Below are positions 8,334 to 16,172 of a DNA stretch of 39,317 bases, in pieces. The stretch's first letter is position 1; each line of letters begins with the position of its first letter. The position numbers and the translations under genes are program-made. The stretch is from NCBI GenBank assembly GCA_009380105.1, contig WHSM01000003.1, forward strand, positions 1 to 39,317. The letters run 5' to 3'. A model generated the notes under the pieces. That model saw nothing but the letters and a program-made list of their open reading frames with translations. It had not been told where the DNA came from and ran no database searches. The DNA is from Micromonosporaceae bacterium (lineage in GTDB: Bacteria; Actinomycetota; Actinomycetes; Mycobacteriales; Micromonosporaceae).

Positions 8334-8445
8334 GGCGTCCTCGATCGTGCCTTGTCCCGCGCCGACTGCCCAGGGCGGGGTCGATTAGTTTCCGCCCCGG
8401 CGCCAGTCTGCACAGACATCCACGCTCACCAGGAAGGACTTTCAC

Positions 8446-8853
8446 ATGTCGACCCAACAGACTCCCACGCCCCCTGCCCGCGGACGCGGCGCGAACATCG
8501 CGTTCTGGGTGCTGCAGGGCCTGCTGGCGGCGTTCTTCCTGCTCGCCGCGGCCGGCCCCAAGCTCGTCGGCGAGCAGACCGCGGTGCAGATGTTCGACGA
8601 GATCGGCGCCGGTCAGTGGTTCCGGCACCTGGTGGGCGTGCTCGAGTTCGCCGGCGCGATCGGCCTGGTCATTCCCCGATTGGCCGGCCTGGCCGCGCTC
8701 GGCCTGGTCGGCGTCATGGCAGGGGCGACTCTCACGCAGCTGGTGGTTTTCGGCGCGCCGGTCTTTGCCATCACCCCGGTGATCCTCGGCGTTCTCCTCG
8801 GAGTCGTGGCGTGGGGCCGTTGGCCTCAGACCAGAGCCCTCCTCGCGCGCTGA
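8446..8853 (+). CDS. DoxX-family small membrane protein
   Basis: This is a 135-aa protein with a short polar N-terminus and four membrane helices (about 18-38, 60-78, 80-100 and 102-122). The pattern, with FWVLQGLLAAFFLLAAAGPKL in helix 1 and the acidic GVLEFAGAIGLVIP in helix 2, is that of DoxX/DoxX-like proteins. Some family members are quinone-oxidoreductase subunits; many, like this one, stand alone and have no assigned reaction. AGGAAGGA at 8431-8438 gives a strong ribosome site before the ATG. It is monocistronic as far as can be seen. Confidence 0.8.
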   Translation: MSTQQTPTPPARGRGANIAFWVLQGLLAAFFLLAAAGPKLVGEQTAVQMFDEIGAGQWFRHLVGVLEFAGAIGLVIPRLAGLAALGLVGVMAGATLTQLVVFGAPVFAITPVILGVLLGVVAWGRWPQTRALLAR

Positions 8854-8928
8854 TCCGTTCGAATAGCCGCCGACCTATTGACATGCCCACCCATACGGTG
8901 ATTGGTTTCACCATGTGATGTGGCGTTG

Positions 8929-8943
8929 TAGGTAAATTTCCTA
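8929..8943. promoter_or_regulatory. AT-rich palindromic operator candidate before the GH3 gene
   Basis: TAGGTAAATTTCCTA is a 15-bp palindrome with one mismatched pair (positions 5 and 11) and stands out as AT-rich in about 70 % GC DNA. It lies 65 bp before the GH3 start. A consensus-like -35 TTGACA is at 8878-8883, but no good -10 follows at 17-18 nt. I infer a repressor or activator site for the downstream hydrolase genes; the regulator is unknown. Confidence 0.45.
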
Positions 8944-9007
8944 GTCGGGGCGGCGTCGCAGCGCATCTTCCAGCCCGAAAGCGCGAGCAGGACAGGTGAG
9001 GAAAATC

Positions 9008-10861
9008 ATGCTGCGGCACATGCGAAGTCTCAGGACGTGGGCCAGCGGACCCAGGCTGGTGGTCGTCGCCGTCGCGTTGGCGCTGCTCGGCACCGCGACG
9101 CCGGCCGCCAGCCAGGTCGCCGAGCGGGCTGACGACCAGCCCGCGGCGCCCGACTGGCGTCAGGGCAATCTGGCGCAAGGCTGGATCGACCAGAAACTTG
9201 GGCGGATGTCGCTGGAGGAGAAGGTCGGCCAGCTCTTCATGACGTACGCCTACGGCGAAACCGCCGACACCGACGCGCCCGGCGACGTGTCCCGGAACCA
9301 GAGCGCCCACGGGGTCGACAACGCCCAGCAACTGATCGAGAAGTACCACCTCGGCGGAATGATCTACTTCGCCTGGTCGAACAACGTCAACAACCCCCAC
9401 CAGATCGCCGGCCTGTCCAATGGGGTGCAACGCGTCGCGATGGACCAGCCATCTGGCCTCCCGCTGCTGATCTCCACCGACCAGGAGCAGGGCATCGTGG
9501 TGCGGGTCGGCGCGCCCGCCACGCAGTTCCCCGGCAACATGGCACTCGGCGCCGGCCGCAGCACACAGGACGCTCAGACAGCGGCCCGCATCACCGGCCA
9601 GGAGCTCCGGGCGCTGGGCATCAACCAGAACTTCGCGCCGGTCGCGGACGTGAACGTCAACGCGCTCAACCCGGTCATCGGGGTGCGGTCGTTCGGCGAG
9701 GACCCGACCCTGGCCGCCGCTCTCACCGCCGCGCAGACCCGCGGCTACCAGCAGCGCGACGGGGTGTCCGCCACCGCCAAACACTTCCCCGGACACGGCG
9801 ACACCGACGTGGACAGCCACTTCGGCTTCCCGGTCATCAACCACACCCGCGAGGAGTGGGAGCGGCTGGACGCGCCGCCGTTCCGGGCCGCCGCCGCCGC
9901 CGGGATCGACGCCATCATGACCGCGCACATCCAGGTGCCGGCGCTGGACCCGTCCGGCGACCCCGCCACGCTGTCCCGGCCGATCATGACCGGTCTGCTG
10001 CGGAATGAGATGGGGTACGACGGCGTGGTCGTCACCGACTCGCTCGGCATGGCCGGGGTGCGAGAGAAGTACGGCGATGACCGGGTCCCGGTGCTCGCGC
10101 TCCAGGCCGGCGTCGACATGCTGCTGATGCCGCCGAACATCGACGTGGCCTACAACGCGGTGCTCAACGCGGTGCGCGACGGCGAGCTGACCGAGCGTCG
10201 GATCGAGAAATCCGTCGCCCGGATCCTGCGGTTGAAGTTCTACCGCGGCCTGGCTCGCGACCCGTACGCGGACCCGAGCAAGATCGACTCGATCGTCGGC
10301 ACGCCGCAGCACCTGGCGGTGGCCGAGCAGGTCACTGAGCGGACCACGACGCTGATCGCCAACGACGCCGGGCTGCTGCCGCTGGACCAGGGGTCGCGGA
10401 ACGTCCTGGTCACCGGCTGGGGCGTGGCCACCACCAGGACGATCGGCGACCACTTCGCCGACCGCGGCGCCGCCGCGGACGTCTACTCCACCGGCGCCAG
10501 TCCCAGTGACACGGCGATCAGCAACGCCGTCGCGAAGGCGGAGGCCAGCGATCTCGTCGTGGTGACCTCGATGAACGCCTGGGGCGCGGGCAACGCCCGG
10601 CAACGCACACTGGTCAAGCAACTCGTCGCGACCGGCACGCCGGTCATCGTGCTCGGCGTGCGCGACCCGTACGACATCGCCTACTTCACCGAGGCGGAGA
10701 CCTACCTCGCGACGTACTCGTACACGGCGATTGGCCTTGAGACCGCGGTGAAGGTGATCTTCGGCGAGGTGTCGCCGAGCGGCAAGCTGCCGGTCACGAT
10801 CCCGGTCGCGGGCGACCCGGACACGCCGCTGTACCCGTACGGGCACGGCCTGAGCTACTGA
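9008..10861 (+). CDS. nagZ: Exported GH3 beta-N-acetylglucosaminidase, NagZ-like, two-domain
   Basis: This is a glycoside hydrolase family 3 enzyme expected to remove GlcNAc from peptidoglycan fragments. A basic stretch and hydrophobic core (residues 1-35, ending TPAAS) form a signal peptide. The (beta/alpha)8 domain carries the NagZ-specific loop KHFPGHGDTDVDSH (258-271), whose Asp/His pair replaces the acid-base of other GH3s, and the nucleophile Asp344 in VVVTDSLGMAG. The C-terminal alpha/beta-sandwich GH3 domain (about 430-615) makes it two-domain like Bacillus NagZ rather than single-domain like E. coli NagZ. The ATG at 9008 has GGTGAGG upstream; a GTG at 8996 is also possible. It is followed by an EEP hydrolase and an AmiE-like hydrolase. 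The function is assigned by motif; actual specificity is untested. Confidence 0.88.
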   Translation: MLRHMRSLRTWASGPRLVVVAVALALLGTATPAASQVAERADDQPAAPDWRQGNLAQGWIDQKLGRMSLEEKVGQLFMTYAYGETADTDAPGDVSRNQSAHGVDNAQQLIEKYHLGGMIYFAWSNNVNNPHQIAGLSNGVQRVAMDQPSGLPLLISTDQEQGIVVRVGAPATQFPGNMALGAGRSTQDAQTAARITGQELRALGINQNFAPVADVNVNALNPVIGVRSFGEDPTLAAALTAAQTRGYQQRDGVSATAKHFPGHGDTDVDSHFGFPVINHTREEWERLDAPPFRAAAAAGIDAIMTAHIQVPALDPSGDPATLSRPIMTGLLRNEMGYDGVVVTDSLGMAGVREKYGDDRVPVLALQAGVDMLLMPPNIDVAYNAVLNAVRDGELTERRIEKSVARILRLKFYRGLARDPYADPSKIDSIVGTPQHLAVAEQVTERTTTLIANDAGLLPLDQGSRNVLVTGWGVATTRTIGDHFADRGAAADVYSTGASPSDTAISNAVAKAEASDLVVVTSMNAWGAGNARQRTLVKQLVATGTPVIVLGVRDPYDIAYFTEAETYLATYSYTAIGLETAVKVIFGEVSPSGKLPVTIPVAGDPDTPLYPYGHGLSY

Positions 10862-10870
10862 CACACCCCC

Positions 10871-10916
10871 GGTAGGGCAGCCGCCGTCTCCTCCCCCGGA
10901 GCGGCGGCTGCCCACC
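10871..10916. terminator. Strong stem-loop after the GH3 gene
   Basis: A perfect 12-bp inverted repeat (10875-10886 and 10902-10913) starts 13 nt after the GH3 stop. Outer GGT/ACC pairs (10871-10873, 10914-10916) extend it past one bulged A. The loop is 15 nt. No U tract follows, as is common for actinobacterial terminators. It separates the GH3 gene from the EEP gene, so these may be distinct transcripts. Confidence 0.6.
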
Positions 10917-11018
10917 CTCAACCCTGTGGCGGTGGCCCCGCCCGCCCCCGTCAGCCCCCGACCACGACCTTGGCGGCCCTACCCCCGCTGCCCGCCCCCG
11001 ACCCTGATGGAGTCCCTC

Positions 11019-11894
11019 GTGAGACGGATCGTGTCTCTACCAGCCCGCCTCCTCAGCGCCATCGCCCTGACCGCCGCGTTGGCGGCCTCGGCTCTCGCCC
11101 TGCCCGCCAACGCCGCGGACGTCGACGAAGGGCGTCAGGTGGCGCTGCGGGTCGCGACGTACAACATCCAGGCCGGCGCGGGGATGGACCGCCGGTTCGA
11201 CCTCGACCGCCAGGTCGCCGCCCTCCGTGAGATCGACGCCGACATCCTCGCGCTGCAGGAGGTCGACGTGAACTGGAGCGGCCGCAGCCAGTGGCGCGAC
11301 CTGGCGACGGAGCTGGCCGACGCCCTCGACATGAGCGTGTTCTTCGGCCACATCTACAGCCTCGACCCGCCCTCGGCCGAAGCGCCGCGCCGGGAGTTCG
11401 GGATCGCGATGCTGTCGCGGTATCCGATCGTCCACGCGGAGAACCACGACATCGCCCGGCTGTCCACGCAGACGCCGGACCCGACGCCCCAGCCCGCGCC
11501 GGGTTTCCCCGAGATCGTGGTCAACGTGCGGGGCGCGCTCGTGCACGCGTACGGCACCCACCTGGACTACCGGGCCGACCCGTACGTGCGCGAGCTCCAG
11601 GTCGCCGACATGCGCCAGGTCATGGCCGAGGACCGGGGCCGGCAGCAGGTGCTGCTCGGCGACTTCAACGCCGAGCCCGGCGCGGCTGAGCTGGCGCCAC
11701 TGTGGGAGGACGTGGTCGACGCCTGGGGCGCCGCCGAAGGCGGACTGACCTACCCGGCGGCGGATCCGGTCAAGCGCATCGACTACGTGACGGTCTCGCC
11801 GTGGATCGAGGTGCGGTCGGCGGCAGCCCGCGCGACGCTCGCCTCCGACCACCTGCCAGTGGTCGCGGACGTGGTGGTGATCAGCGGTGCGTAG
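11019..11894 (+). CDS. Exported endonuclease/exonuclease/phosphatase (EEP) family protein
   Basis: This 291-aa metal-dependent phosphodiesterase or nuclease belongs to the DNase I/sphingomyelinase-like fold. The first 32 residues form a signal peptide ending PANA-AD. Family motifs follow in order: TYNIQAG (Asn49), LQEVD (metal-binding Glu81), YGTHLDYR (catalytic His), GDFNAEPG (Asp/Asn), RIDYV and SDHLPVVADV (final Asp-His). All catalytic positions are present, so it should be active. The substrate cannot be read from sequence: extracellular nucleic acid, phospholipid or another phosphodiester are all possible. The GTG at 11019 is preferred because GGAG (11009-11012) sits 6 nt upstream; the ATG at 11007 is an alternative. 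It overlaps the next hydrolase gene by 8 bp, indicating translational coupling. Confidence 0.85.
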   Translation: MRRIVSLPARLLSAIALTAALAASALALPANAADVDEGRQVALRVATYNIQAGAGMDRRFDLDRQVAALREIDADILALQEVDVNWSGRSQWRDLATELADALDMSVFFGHIYSLDPPSAEAPRREFGIAMLSRYPIVHAENHDIARLSTQTPDPTPQPAPGFPEIVVNVRGALVHAYGTHLDYRADPYVRELQVADMRQVMAEDRGRQQVLLGDFNAEPGAAELAPLWEDVVDAWGAAEGGLTYPAADPVKRIDYVTVSPWIEVRSAAARATLASDHLPVVADVVVISGA

Positions 11895-13608
11895 CGGTGT
11901 GAAGGCGGCGGCGATGACGGTCGCCGCGCTGCTGGGCGTGTCGCTGGCGGGCATGCCGGCGCAGGCGAATGACTCGGAGGAACCGCCCCACGCCGGCAGG
12001 ACGTTACGGGACGGCAGCCCGCAGCAGGCCGGCCTGGTCGCCGAGCACGTGGCCCGGATCATGCCGAGCGTGCGGGCCGGCCTGACGCCGGCGCCGGGGC
12101 GGCAGCGGCCGCTGTACCCGGGCGCGGTAGCCCTCATCGGCCATCGCGGCCTGATCGTGGAGCATGACGCGGCGGGTCACGCGGTGCGGTACGGCAGCAG
12201 CCAGGGCGCGGAGCTTCCGCCGGAGCAGCAGATCCCGATGCGGAAGGACACGATCTTCGACTTCGCCTCCATCTCCAAGCTGTTCACTGCGGTCGTCGCG
12301 ATGCAGCAGGTCGAGGCGGGCCGGATCGACCTGGACGCCCCGGTGGCCGGGTACATCCCCGAGTTCGCGCAGAACGGCAAGAGCGGCGTGACTCTGCGGC
12401 ACGTGCTCACCCACACCGCTGGTCTGCCGCCAGGGCTGAACCTGAACCCGTATCCGACGATCGAGGAGCGGCTCGCCGCGGTGTACGCGGTCTCGCTCCG
12501 GGAGAAGCCAGGTGCCCGGTACATCTACTCCGACCTGAGCATGATCGTCGTCGGGAAGGTCCTGGAACGGGTCGCTGGCGCTCCGCTGGACCAGTTGGTG
12601 CGGGACGGCGTCAGCGAGCCGCTCGGCCTGCGTGACACCATGCACAACCCGCCCACGTCGCTGCGTCACCGGATTGCGGCGACCGAGTGGCAGGAGGGCG
12701 GGCGCGGCCTGGTCTGGGGTGAAGTGCACGACCGCACGTCCTGGCTGCTCGGCGGCGCCGCCGGGCACGCCGGGCTGTTCGGCACGGCGTACGACCTGGC
12801 GGTCTTCGCCCAGACGCTGCTGAACGGCGGGCGGCACGGCGACGTGCGGATCCTGCGGCCGGAGAGCGTCCGGGCGATGCTGACCAACTGGAACGCGGCC
12901 CTGGGGCGGGGGACCGAGCGCGGTCTCGGGTTTGACATCTACAAGCACTCCTTCATGGGCGCCATGGCCACACCGCACACCGCTGGGCACACCGGATACA
13001 CCGGGACGTCGCTGGTGTTGGACCCGGTCGCGGGCAGTTTCGCGATCCTGATGACCAACCGGGTCCATCCGCACCGGTCCTGGTCGGACCCCGGCCCGGC
13101 CCGCCGCGCGGCAGCCGGCCATCTCGCCCGGGCGACGCCGGTGCGTCCTGCCGAAGGGCGCGACGCGTGGTTCTCGGGCATGTCCAACGGGCAGGTCGCG
13201 AAGCTGACCCTGGCGCTGCCGCGCCACGACGGGCCGAGCACGCTGGAGTTCGCCTACTGGTGGGACACAGAGGCGGGATACGACACCGCGACACTCGAAG
13301 CCAGCGCGGACGGCGGCGCGACCTGGGATCGCCTGCCGATGACGTTGCGGGCCGGCGACGTGGTGCGGGACTCCGACGGCACGGTCTCTGGCTACCAGGG
13401 CCGGCAATGGCATCACGCGACCGCCGCCCTGCCCGCCGGAACCACAAACCTACGCTGGCGGTACGTCACGGACACCCGCTACCTGGGGCGCGGCGTGTAC
13501 CTGGACGCGGTGCGGGTCAGCACTCCGGATCGGGTGGTGTTCGAGGACAGCCGCCCCGCGGACCAGTTGCGGTGGCGCGCGGACGGCTTCGTGCTCAGCG
13601 GCGACTGA
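11887..13608 (+). CDS. Exported beta-lactamase-fold serine hydrolase, AmiE-like, with C-terminal beta domain
   Basis: This 573-aa class C beta-lactamase/PBP-fold hydrolase has a signal peptide (1-27, ending AQA). Active-site elements are complete: SxxK at Ser128-Lys131 (ASISK), the Tyr motif Y214-S-D216 and HTG at 368-370 in place of KTG. PGAVALIGHRG, GEVHDRTSWLLGGAAGHAGLF and HTGYTGT resemble Bacillus AmiE, an N-acetylmuramyl-L-alanine amidase of this fold, rather than true beta-lactamases. After about residue 425 comes an extra domain of some 140 residues with FAYWWDTEAGYDTATLEAS and GGATWDRLP, like the beta-sandwich at the end of immune-inhibitor-A/M6-type secreted proteins. The GTG start overlaps the EEP gene by 8 bp and lacks a strong ribosome site. 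Amidase specificity is inferred from motifs and the nagZ neighbour. Confidence 0.8.
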   Translation: MRSGVKAAAMTVAALLGVSLAGMPAQANDSEEPPHAGRTLRDGSPQQAGLVAEHVARIMPSVRAGLTPAPGRQRPLYPGAVALIGHRGLIVEHDAAGHAVRYGSSQGAELPPEQQIPMRKDTIFDFASISKLFTAVVAMQQVEAGRIDLDAPVAGYIPEFAQNGKSGVTLRHVLTHTAGLPPGLNLNPYPTIEERLAAVYAVSLREKPGARYIYSDLSMIVVGKVLERVAGAPLDQLVRDGVSEPLGLRDTMHNPPTSLRHRIAATEWQEGGRGLVWGEVHDRTSWLLGGAAGHAGLFGTAYDLAVFAQTLLNGGRHGDVRILRPESVRAMLTNWNAALGRGTERGLGFDIYKHSFMGAMATPHTAGHTGYTGTSLVLDPVAGSFAILMTNRVHPHRSWSDPGPARRAAAGHLARATPVRPAEGRDAWFSGMSNGQVAKLTLALPRHDGPSTLEFAYWWDTEAGYDTATLEASADGGATWDRLPMTLRAGDVVRDSDGTVSGYQGRQWHHATAALPAGTTNLRWRYVTDTRYLGRGVYLDAVRVSTPDRVVFEDSRPADQLRWRADGFVLSGD

Positions 13609-13667
13609 GCCCGGCGAGGCGGTGATGAACACGCAGCGGCAGTGACACAGGCGCGGTCGGTGGACTA

Positions 13668-13690
13668 GCGCCGACGATCGCTCGCGGCGC
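13668..13690. terminator. Hairpin between converging genes
   Basis: GCGCCG (13668-13673) and CGGCGC (13685-13690) are inverse complements around an 11-nt loop, in the 102-bp gap between the converging AmiE-like and aminotransferase genes. The stem is short and GC-rich with no U tract, so this is only a tentative terminator. Confidence 0.3.
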
Positions 13691-13710
13691 CGGTGGGCGC
13701 AGCCAGCGGG

Positions 13711-14886
13711 TCAGCCGCGCTTGGCGAATGTCACGAGCCGTTCTGCGGCCTCGGCGAGCACCTCCTCGGACTTGCAGAACGCGAGTCTGGCAAGCGTGCG
13801 GGCGGTCTCCTTGGAGTCGTAGAATGCGGTGCTGGGCACCGCGACCACCCCGGCGTGCAGCGGCAGCTCTCGGCAGAAGCGGTCGGTGTCGTCGTACCCG
13901 AACGGCCGCACGTCGATCTGTAGGAAGTACGTCCCCTGCGCCGGATAGACCTCCACGCCGGCCGCCGTCAGCTCGCCGGAGAGCCGGTCACGACGGGTCT
14001 GCAGGCTCAACCGCAGCTGCTCCACCCACTCCCGCTGGTTGGCGAGCCCCTCGCAGATCGCGAGCTGGAACGGCCCGCCGCCGGCGAAGGTGAGGTACTG
14101 CTTGACCGTGCGCACCGCGTCCACCAGGTGCTTCGGCGCGCACAGCCAGCCGACCTTCCACCCGGTGACACTGTAGGTCTTGCCCCCCGAGGAGATGGCG
14201 ACGGTGCGCTCCCGCATCCCTGGCAGACTCGCGATCGTGTGGTGCGCGAAGTCGTCGTAGGTCAGGTACTCGTACACCTCGTCGGTGACCGCGATCAGGT
14301 CGTGCTGCTGGCACAGCGAGGCGATCAGCTCCAGCTCGCGTCGGTCGAAGACCTTCCCCGTGGGGTTGTGCGGACTGTTGAGCAGGAGCACCCGGGTCCG
14401 TGAGGTGATCGCGCGCCGTAGCTCGTCGGGGTCGAAGACGAACCCGGTCGGCGTCGGTGTCAGCTTGACGGCGCGGCGCTGGGCGCCGGCCATGGCGATG
14501 CCCGCGGCGTAGGAGTCGTAGTACGGCTCGAACACGGCCACCTCGTCGCCGGGCTCGCAGAAGGCGAGCAGGCTTGCGGCGATGGCCTCGGTGGCTCCGA
14601 AGGTCACCAGCACCTCGGTCTCGGGGTCGTAGGCGGTGCCGTACTCCCGGTCGCGCTGCTCGGCCACGGCGTTGCGCAACTGGGGCAGGCCGCTGCCGGG
14701 GGGATACTGGTTGACACCGTCGGCGATCGCCTGCCTCGCGGCTTCCAGCACCGCGGGCGGCCCGCTGCTGTCGGGGAAGCCCTGACCGAGGTTGAGCGCG
14801 CCGGTCTGTTTGGCGAGCGCCGTCATTTCCGCGAACACGGTCACGCCGAAGTCGCGCAACCGGGTGGCCAGCACCGGATCATTCAT
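13711..14886 (-). CDS. PLP aminotransferase, probable methionine-salvage transaminase (MtnE role)
   Basis: This is a fold-type I aminotransferase (class I/II, YbdL/kynurenine-aminotransferase-like), 391 aa. PLP-site residues are intact: NSPHNPTG (Asn174), TDEVYEYL (Asp202, Tyr205) and SSGGKTYSVTGWKVG with the Schiff-base Lys236. LNLGQGFPD and GVNQYPPGSGLPQLR are subgroup signatures. Its ATG overlaps the mtnC stop by 4 bp at the end of the mtnB-mtnD-mtnC run, so the simplest role is amination of 4-methylthio-2-oxobutanoate to methionine, the last step of methionine salvage. E. coli YbdL is a methionine-preferring transaminase of this subgroup. Family members are promiscuous (aspartate, glutamine, kynurenine), so the call rests mainly on operon context. 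Confidence 0.82.
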   Translation of the reverse strand: MNDPVLATRLRDFGVTVFAEMTALAKQTGALNLGQGFPDSSGPPAVLEAARQAIADGVNQYPPGSGLPQLRNAVAEQRDREYGTAYDPETEVLVTFGATEAIAASLLAFCEPGDEVAVFEPYYDSYAAGIAMAGAQRRAVKLTPTPTGFVFDPDELRRAITSRTRVLLLNSPHNPTGKVFDRRELELIASLCQQHDLIAVTDEVYEYLTYDDFAHHTIASLPGMRERTVAISSGGKTYSVTGWKVGWLCAPKHLVDAVRTVKQYLTFAGGGPFQLAICEGLANQREWVEQLRLSLQTRRDRLSGELTAAGVEVYPAQGTYFLQIDVRPFGYDDTDRFCRELPLHAGVVAVPSTAFYDSKETARTLARLAFCKSEEVLAEAAERLVTFAKRG

Positions 14887-15599
14887 TTCAGGCCCCCTGG
14901 GTGTGGGGTAGGGAGGATGTCGTCCAGTCGCACATCGTCAAGCGCGGCGACGGATGGGTGGCCGGCGGCGGGCTGCGTGCCGTCGTCGGGCCGGATCACC
15001 TGGACGGCACGCCATCCGGCCATACGGGCGGCGTCGAGTTCGGCCGCCGTGTCGGAGAGGAACAGAATCCGATCCGCGGGGACGTCGATCGCCGCGCCGA
15101 TTGCCGCGTACGACCCGGGTTCCCGTTTCGGACCGGCGTTGACGGTGTCGAAGTGACCGCTGAGCAGCTCCGACAGATCGCCGTGCTGGGTGTGCCGGAA
15201 CCACAGTTGTTGGGCCAGCACGGATCCCGAGGAGAACACATGCAGGTCGACCCCGTCGGCGCGCCACGCGCGCAGCGCCGCGGGCACGTCCTCGTAGACG
15301 TGTGAGACCAGTTCCCCGGTCGCGAAGCCCGCTCTCCAGATCAGGCCCTGCAGGCTCTTCAGCGGCGCTGTCTTGAGGTCCGCGTCGATCCACTCGCGCA
15401 GCACGGCCGCCACCTCGTCGAGGCTCGCGGCCGGACGGTCGACGGCTGCGCGCACTTCCTCCACGATGCGCGAGATGTCCTCGTCTGACCTGCGGAGCCA
15501 TTCAGAGACGCGCTGTCGCGAGTACGGAAAGAAGTGGTCGCGAACGTGGGACAGAGAACTCGTGGTTCCTTCAATGTCCAGAACGATCGCCGCGATCAT
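14883..15599 (-). CDS. mtnC: Enolase-phosphatase E1 (acireductone synthase)
   Basis: MtnC is a bifunctional HAD enzyme that enolises and dephosphorylates 2,3-diketo-5-methylthiopentyl-1-phosphate to the acireductone. The 238-aa product has HAD motif I as DIEGTTSS (Asp8, Glu10), the MtnC-specific replacement of DxDGT. It also has motif II FSSGS (Ser123/Ser124), the lysine of GPKREPGSY (Lys158) and motif III FLSDTAAELDAA (Asp183). The helical cap between 16 and 110 has the usual length. Its ATG directly follows the mtnD stop with no gap, and its own stop overlaps the aminotransferase start, so translation is coupled throughout. The acireductone passes straight to MtnD. Confidence 0.93.
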   Translation of the reverse strand: MIAAIVLDIEGTTSSLSHVRDHFFPYSRQRVSEWLRRSDEDISRIVEEVRAAVDRPAASLDEVAAVLREWIDADLKTAPLKSLQGLIWRAGFATGELVSHVYEDVPAALRAWRADGVDLHVFSSGSVLAQQLWFRHTQHGDLSELLSGHFDTVNAGPKREPGSYAAIGAAIDVPADRILFLSDTAAELDAARMAGWRAVQVIRPDDGTQPAAGHPSVAALDDVRLDDILPTPHPGGLK

Positions 15600-16172
15600 C
15601 TAGGCCGTGGCCAGCAGCTCGTCGAGGTAGGGGATTCGAGTGGCGATGTCGTTGCCGGTGAAGTTCCCGACCCAACCGTCCTCCTCCTGGAAGAACCTGA
15701 TGGCGCAGAAGCTCGGCGTGGCGCCCATGTCGAACCAGTGAGTCGTGCCCTGCGGAACACTGAGCAGATCTCCGGTCTCGCAGACGACGGCGTAGACCTT
15801 GTCACCGAGGTGCAAATAGAAGCATCCGCGCCCTTCGACGAAGAAGCGAACTTCGTCCTCGTCGTGGGTGTGCTCGTTGAGGAACTTCTGGCGAGCGGCT
15901 CTGGCCGTCGCGACCCACTCCTCGTTGTCCGGGTCGGGGCGCAGTCGCACCACGTCGACGAGCTGGTATCCGCCCTCGGCGGAGATCCGGTCGACGTCGT
16001 CGCGGTACGCCGCCAGGACTTCCTCCTGGTCGGCGTTGGCGGACAGTTCGGCGGTGGCCGTCCAGCGCTCGAAACCGACGTTCAGCTCCTTCAACTCCGC
16101 CGTGATCTCGGCGGTGTCGATGTGGCTGGAAAGAGCCTCGCCATTCTCTGAGAACACTCGTAGCAGGGTCAT
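15600..16172 (-). CDS. mtnD: Acireductone dioxygenase
   Basis: This cupin enzyme cleaves acireductone with O2. With Fe(II) it yields the methionine precursor 4-methylthio-2-oxobutanoate plus formate; with Ni(II) it yields an off-pathway product plus CO. The 190-aa protein has all four metal ligands with exact family spacing: His101, His103 and Glu107 in HTHDEDEVRFF, and His145 in PQGTTHWFD. Klebsiella ARD uses His96, His98, Glu102 and His140, the same pattern shifted by five. The ATG at 16172 overlaps the mtnB stop by 4 bp; a longer in-frame reading upstream overlaps mtnB and is rejected. It is the second gene of the operon. Confidence 0.94.
   Translation of the reverse strand: MTLLRVFSENGEALSSHIDTAEITAELKELNVGFERWTATAELSANADQEEVLAAYRDDVDRISAEGGYQLVDVVRLRPDPDNEEWVATARAARQKFLNEHTHDEDEVRFFVEGRGCFYLHLGDKVYAVVCETGDLLSVPQGTTHWFDMGATPSFCAIRFFQEEDGWVGNFTGNDIATRIPYLDELLATA

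Noticed and set aside
8903-8913. DasR-like site TGGTTTCACCA before the GH3 gene
   Set aside because: The dre consensus has TGGTCTAGACCA (12 bp); this is 11 bp with a different centre, so only the outer arms agree.
8771-10921. 716-codon frame antisense to the GH3 gene
   Set aside because: Shadow of a gene with a signal peptide and intact NagZ motifs; composition is typical of antisense GC-rich frames.
10862-11018. Longer start for the EEP protein giving a Pro-rich N-terminus
   Set aside because: The extension precedes a clean signal peptide, would overlap the terminator region and has no ribosome site.
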